The translations under genes were made by a program, and so were the position numbers. This document shows, piece by piece, positions 63,003 to 64,000 of a stretch of DNA of 64,000 nt (positions are counted from its first letter, which is position 1; the number at the start of each line of letters is the position of its first letter). The stretch lies in the NCBI GenBank assembly GCA_025455005.1, contig JALONH010000009.1, positions 37,536-101,535 on the forward strand, in the 5' to 3' direction. Below the pieces are notes generated by a model, which searched no databases, was not told the origin of the DNA, and saw only the letters and a program-made list of their open reading frames with translations. This stretch comes from Cytophagaceae bacterium (GTDB lineage: Bacteria; Bacteroidota; Bacteroidia; Cytophagales; Cytophagaceae).

Positions 63003-64000
63003 ATGCCTATACGAATGGAAGAGGACGAATCCTCTAAATCCTCCAAACAACGTCCTATACGAAACGCTTCCAATAGAGGAGGCAGTTCTTTTTCCGGTGG
63101 AAATATTTTATTTTCTCTTCTTCCTCTTTTACTTAAACGCCCTAAACTCCTTTTGATTCTTGCCGTTATTGGTGTAGGACTTTATTTTTTTATGGGACCT
63201 CAACAATCCCAACAACTGGCATCTACTGTAATGTCTTCCTTTAATAAAGGTGCTACGTTAGATCCAAAAGTATTTGATGAAGCAGAAGTATTTGAACCTT
63301 TATCCAAAGAAGGAAATACATTACCGGAACGTGTAACGTTGGAAAAATTTTGTCCAACAGCAATGAATCAAGGCCAACAGGGGTCTTGTGTTGGTTGGGG
63401 TTCTGCCTATGCTGCACGAACCATTCTTCAATCAGCTGCATCCGGTCGCTCTCCCAACGATGTTGCCTTTAGTCCCGCTTTCTTATACAACCAAATCAAA
63501 CTAGACGGTTGTCAAGGCTCTTACATTTACAGAGCTATGGAAAACATGACGCAAGTAGGAAGTTTACCGTTTACCAATTTTGGTTATACCGACGAATCTT
63601 GCGAACGTACCCCTACATCCGGCGAACTCTACCAAGCGGCTACCTATAAAATGAAAGGATCGAATCGCTTAACAAAAAGCGGTGATGATCAAAGTATCGA
63701 TATGTTGGCCATGAAACAAAATCTAGCCCAAGGCGCACCGGTTGTGATTGGAATGATGGTGGGGGGATCGTTTATGAAACCTATGGAGGGAAAAAAATGT
63801 TGGATACCAACAGAAGAGGATTACCAAATGTCCGGTTTTGGCGGCCATTGTATGTGTGTTATTGGCTATGATGATTATTATGAAGGGGGCGCTTTTCAAT
63901 TAATGAATTCATGGGGAACTACTTGGGGAGAAGCTGGTAAAGCTTGGGTTCGATATACCGATTTTGCTTACTTTACAAAAGAAGCTTACGGCGTTTACCC
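63003..64000 (+). CDS. Membrane-anchored papain-family cysteine protease (5' part)
   Basis: The frame opens at ATG 63003 and is still open at the window edge, giving at least 332 residues. The N-terminus is polar, rich in Ser and Arg, followed by a hydrophobic helix at about 43-63, then a C1 peptidase domain. Active-site features: oxyanion Gln and nucleophile Cys in NQGQQGSCVGWGSA, His in GFGGHCMCVIGYDD and Asn in LMNSWGTTWGE. The family cleaves proteins. Such a papain-like enzyme in an inner-membrane topology is unusual; the direction of the catalytic domain (cytoplasm or periplasm) is undecided. No pro-peptide is obvious. Confidence 0.85.
   Translation, partial: MPIRMEEDESSKSSKQRPIRNASNRGGSSFSGGNILFSLLPLLLKRPKLLLILAVIGVGLYFFMGPQQSQQLASTVMSSFNKGATLDPKVFDEAEVFEPLSKEGNTLPERVTLEKFCPTAMNQGQQGSCVGWGSAYAARTILQSAASGRSPNDVAFSPAFLYNQIKLDGCQGSYIYRAMENMTQVGSLPFTNFGYTDESCERTPTSGELYQAATYKMKGSNRLTKSGDDQSIDMLAMKQNLAQGAPVVIGMMVGGSFMKPMEGKKCWIPTEEDYQMSGFGGHCMCVIGYDDYYEGGAFQLMNSWGTTWGEAGKAWVRYTDFAYFTKEAYGVY

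Noticed and set aside
1..64000. CRISPR array
   Set aside because: No set of regularly spaced short direct repeats with unique spacers was found; the four hairpin elements are hundreds to thousands of bases apart.
1..64000. Insertion sequences or prophage
   Set aside because: No transposase, integrase, terminase or phage structural genes are seen among the coding frames; umuDC alone does not indicate a phage.

Overview
The window looks like a chromosomal segment of a member of the Bacteroidota. The evidence is the fused 2-oxo-acid dehydrogenase E1, a hybrid two-component regulator beside a glycoside hydrolase, the exbB-exbD-exbD-tonB-pstS-TPR operon, DUF4199 and DUF1573 proteins, a short AMP nucleosidase, a DUF177-rpmF-plsX-fabH-accB-accC operon, few Shine-Dalgarno sequences and several copies of the Bacteroidota -7 promoter box TAnnTTTG. 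The flanking DNA is moderately A+T rich but has many CCGG tetramers. I cannot name a genus from the sequence alone.

Layout. 1-4.8 kb: energy transduction operon (ExbB end, two ExbD, TonB, PstS-like lipoprotein, TPR protein). 4.9-10 kb: TerB-like protein with a patatin phospholipase, an OmpA/PD40 protein, a Gfo/Idh/MocA oxidoreductase, a Cys-cluster protein and a DUF4199 protein. 10-15 kb: purine salvage and nucleotide-pool genes (apt, mtnN, an MFS transporter, dcd, a MazG-like protein, amn). 15-22 kb: envelope sulfatase, DUF1573 protein, fused E1, lipoprotein, LuxE-like protein. 22.2-24.9 kb: an A+T-rich island without CCGG that carries a tiny lipoprotein, a GH5 cellulase and a membrane-anchored AraC regulator. 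24.9-31.2 kb: SMR exporter, fatty-acid initiation operon and pdxA on the minus strand. 31.4-40.9 kb: rsmA, mgtE, a hydroxyacid dehydrogenase, greA, HIT, ruvC, then a tightly coupled run ending in an ABC permease and an RsbU-type phosphatase. 40.9-47.4 kb: polysaccharide polymerase or ligase, Wzz, Wzx, deacetylase, glycosyltransferase, tatD.

The most unusual stretch is 47.6-54.3 kb. Functionally unrelated units (FkbM methyltransferase; CBM-GH5 glucanase; VOC protein; umuDC; YdeI/OmdA protein) are separated by four related 90-120 bp imperfect hairpin elements, all in the same orientation. Two of these have inner arms ACCTAAC/GTTAGGT, which fit the attC consensus RYYYAAC/GTTRRRY. I read this as a candidate gene-cassette array, or else a hairpin-type mobile repeat; no integrase is present in the window. 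I saw this repeat nowhere else in the 64 kb.

54.4-64 kb: an arsenic pair (acr3-arsC), tRNA-Ser(GGA), a 1359-residue hybrid two-component regulator followed by a CBM35-GH26 mannanase with a 21-bp-phased direct repeat before its promoter (a candidate operator), and a membrane-anchored papain-like protease that runs off the right edge. Together the GH5, GH5-CBM and GH26 enzymes suggest growth on plant-type beta-glucan or mannan.
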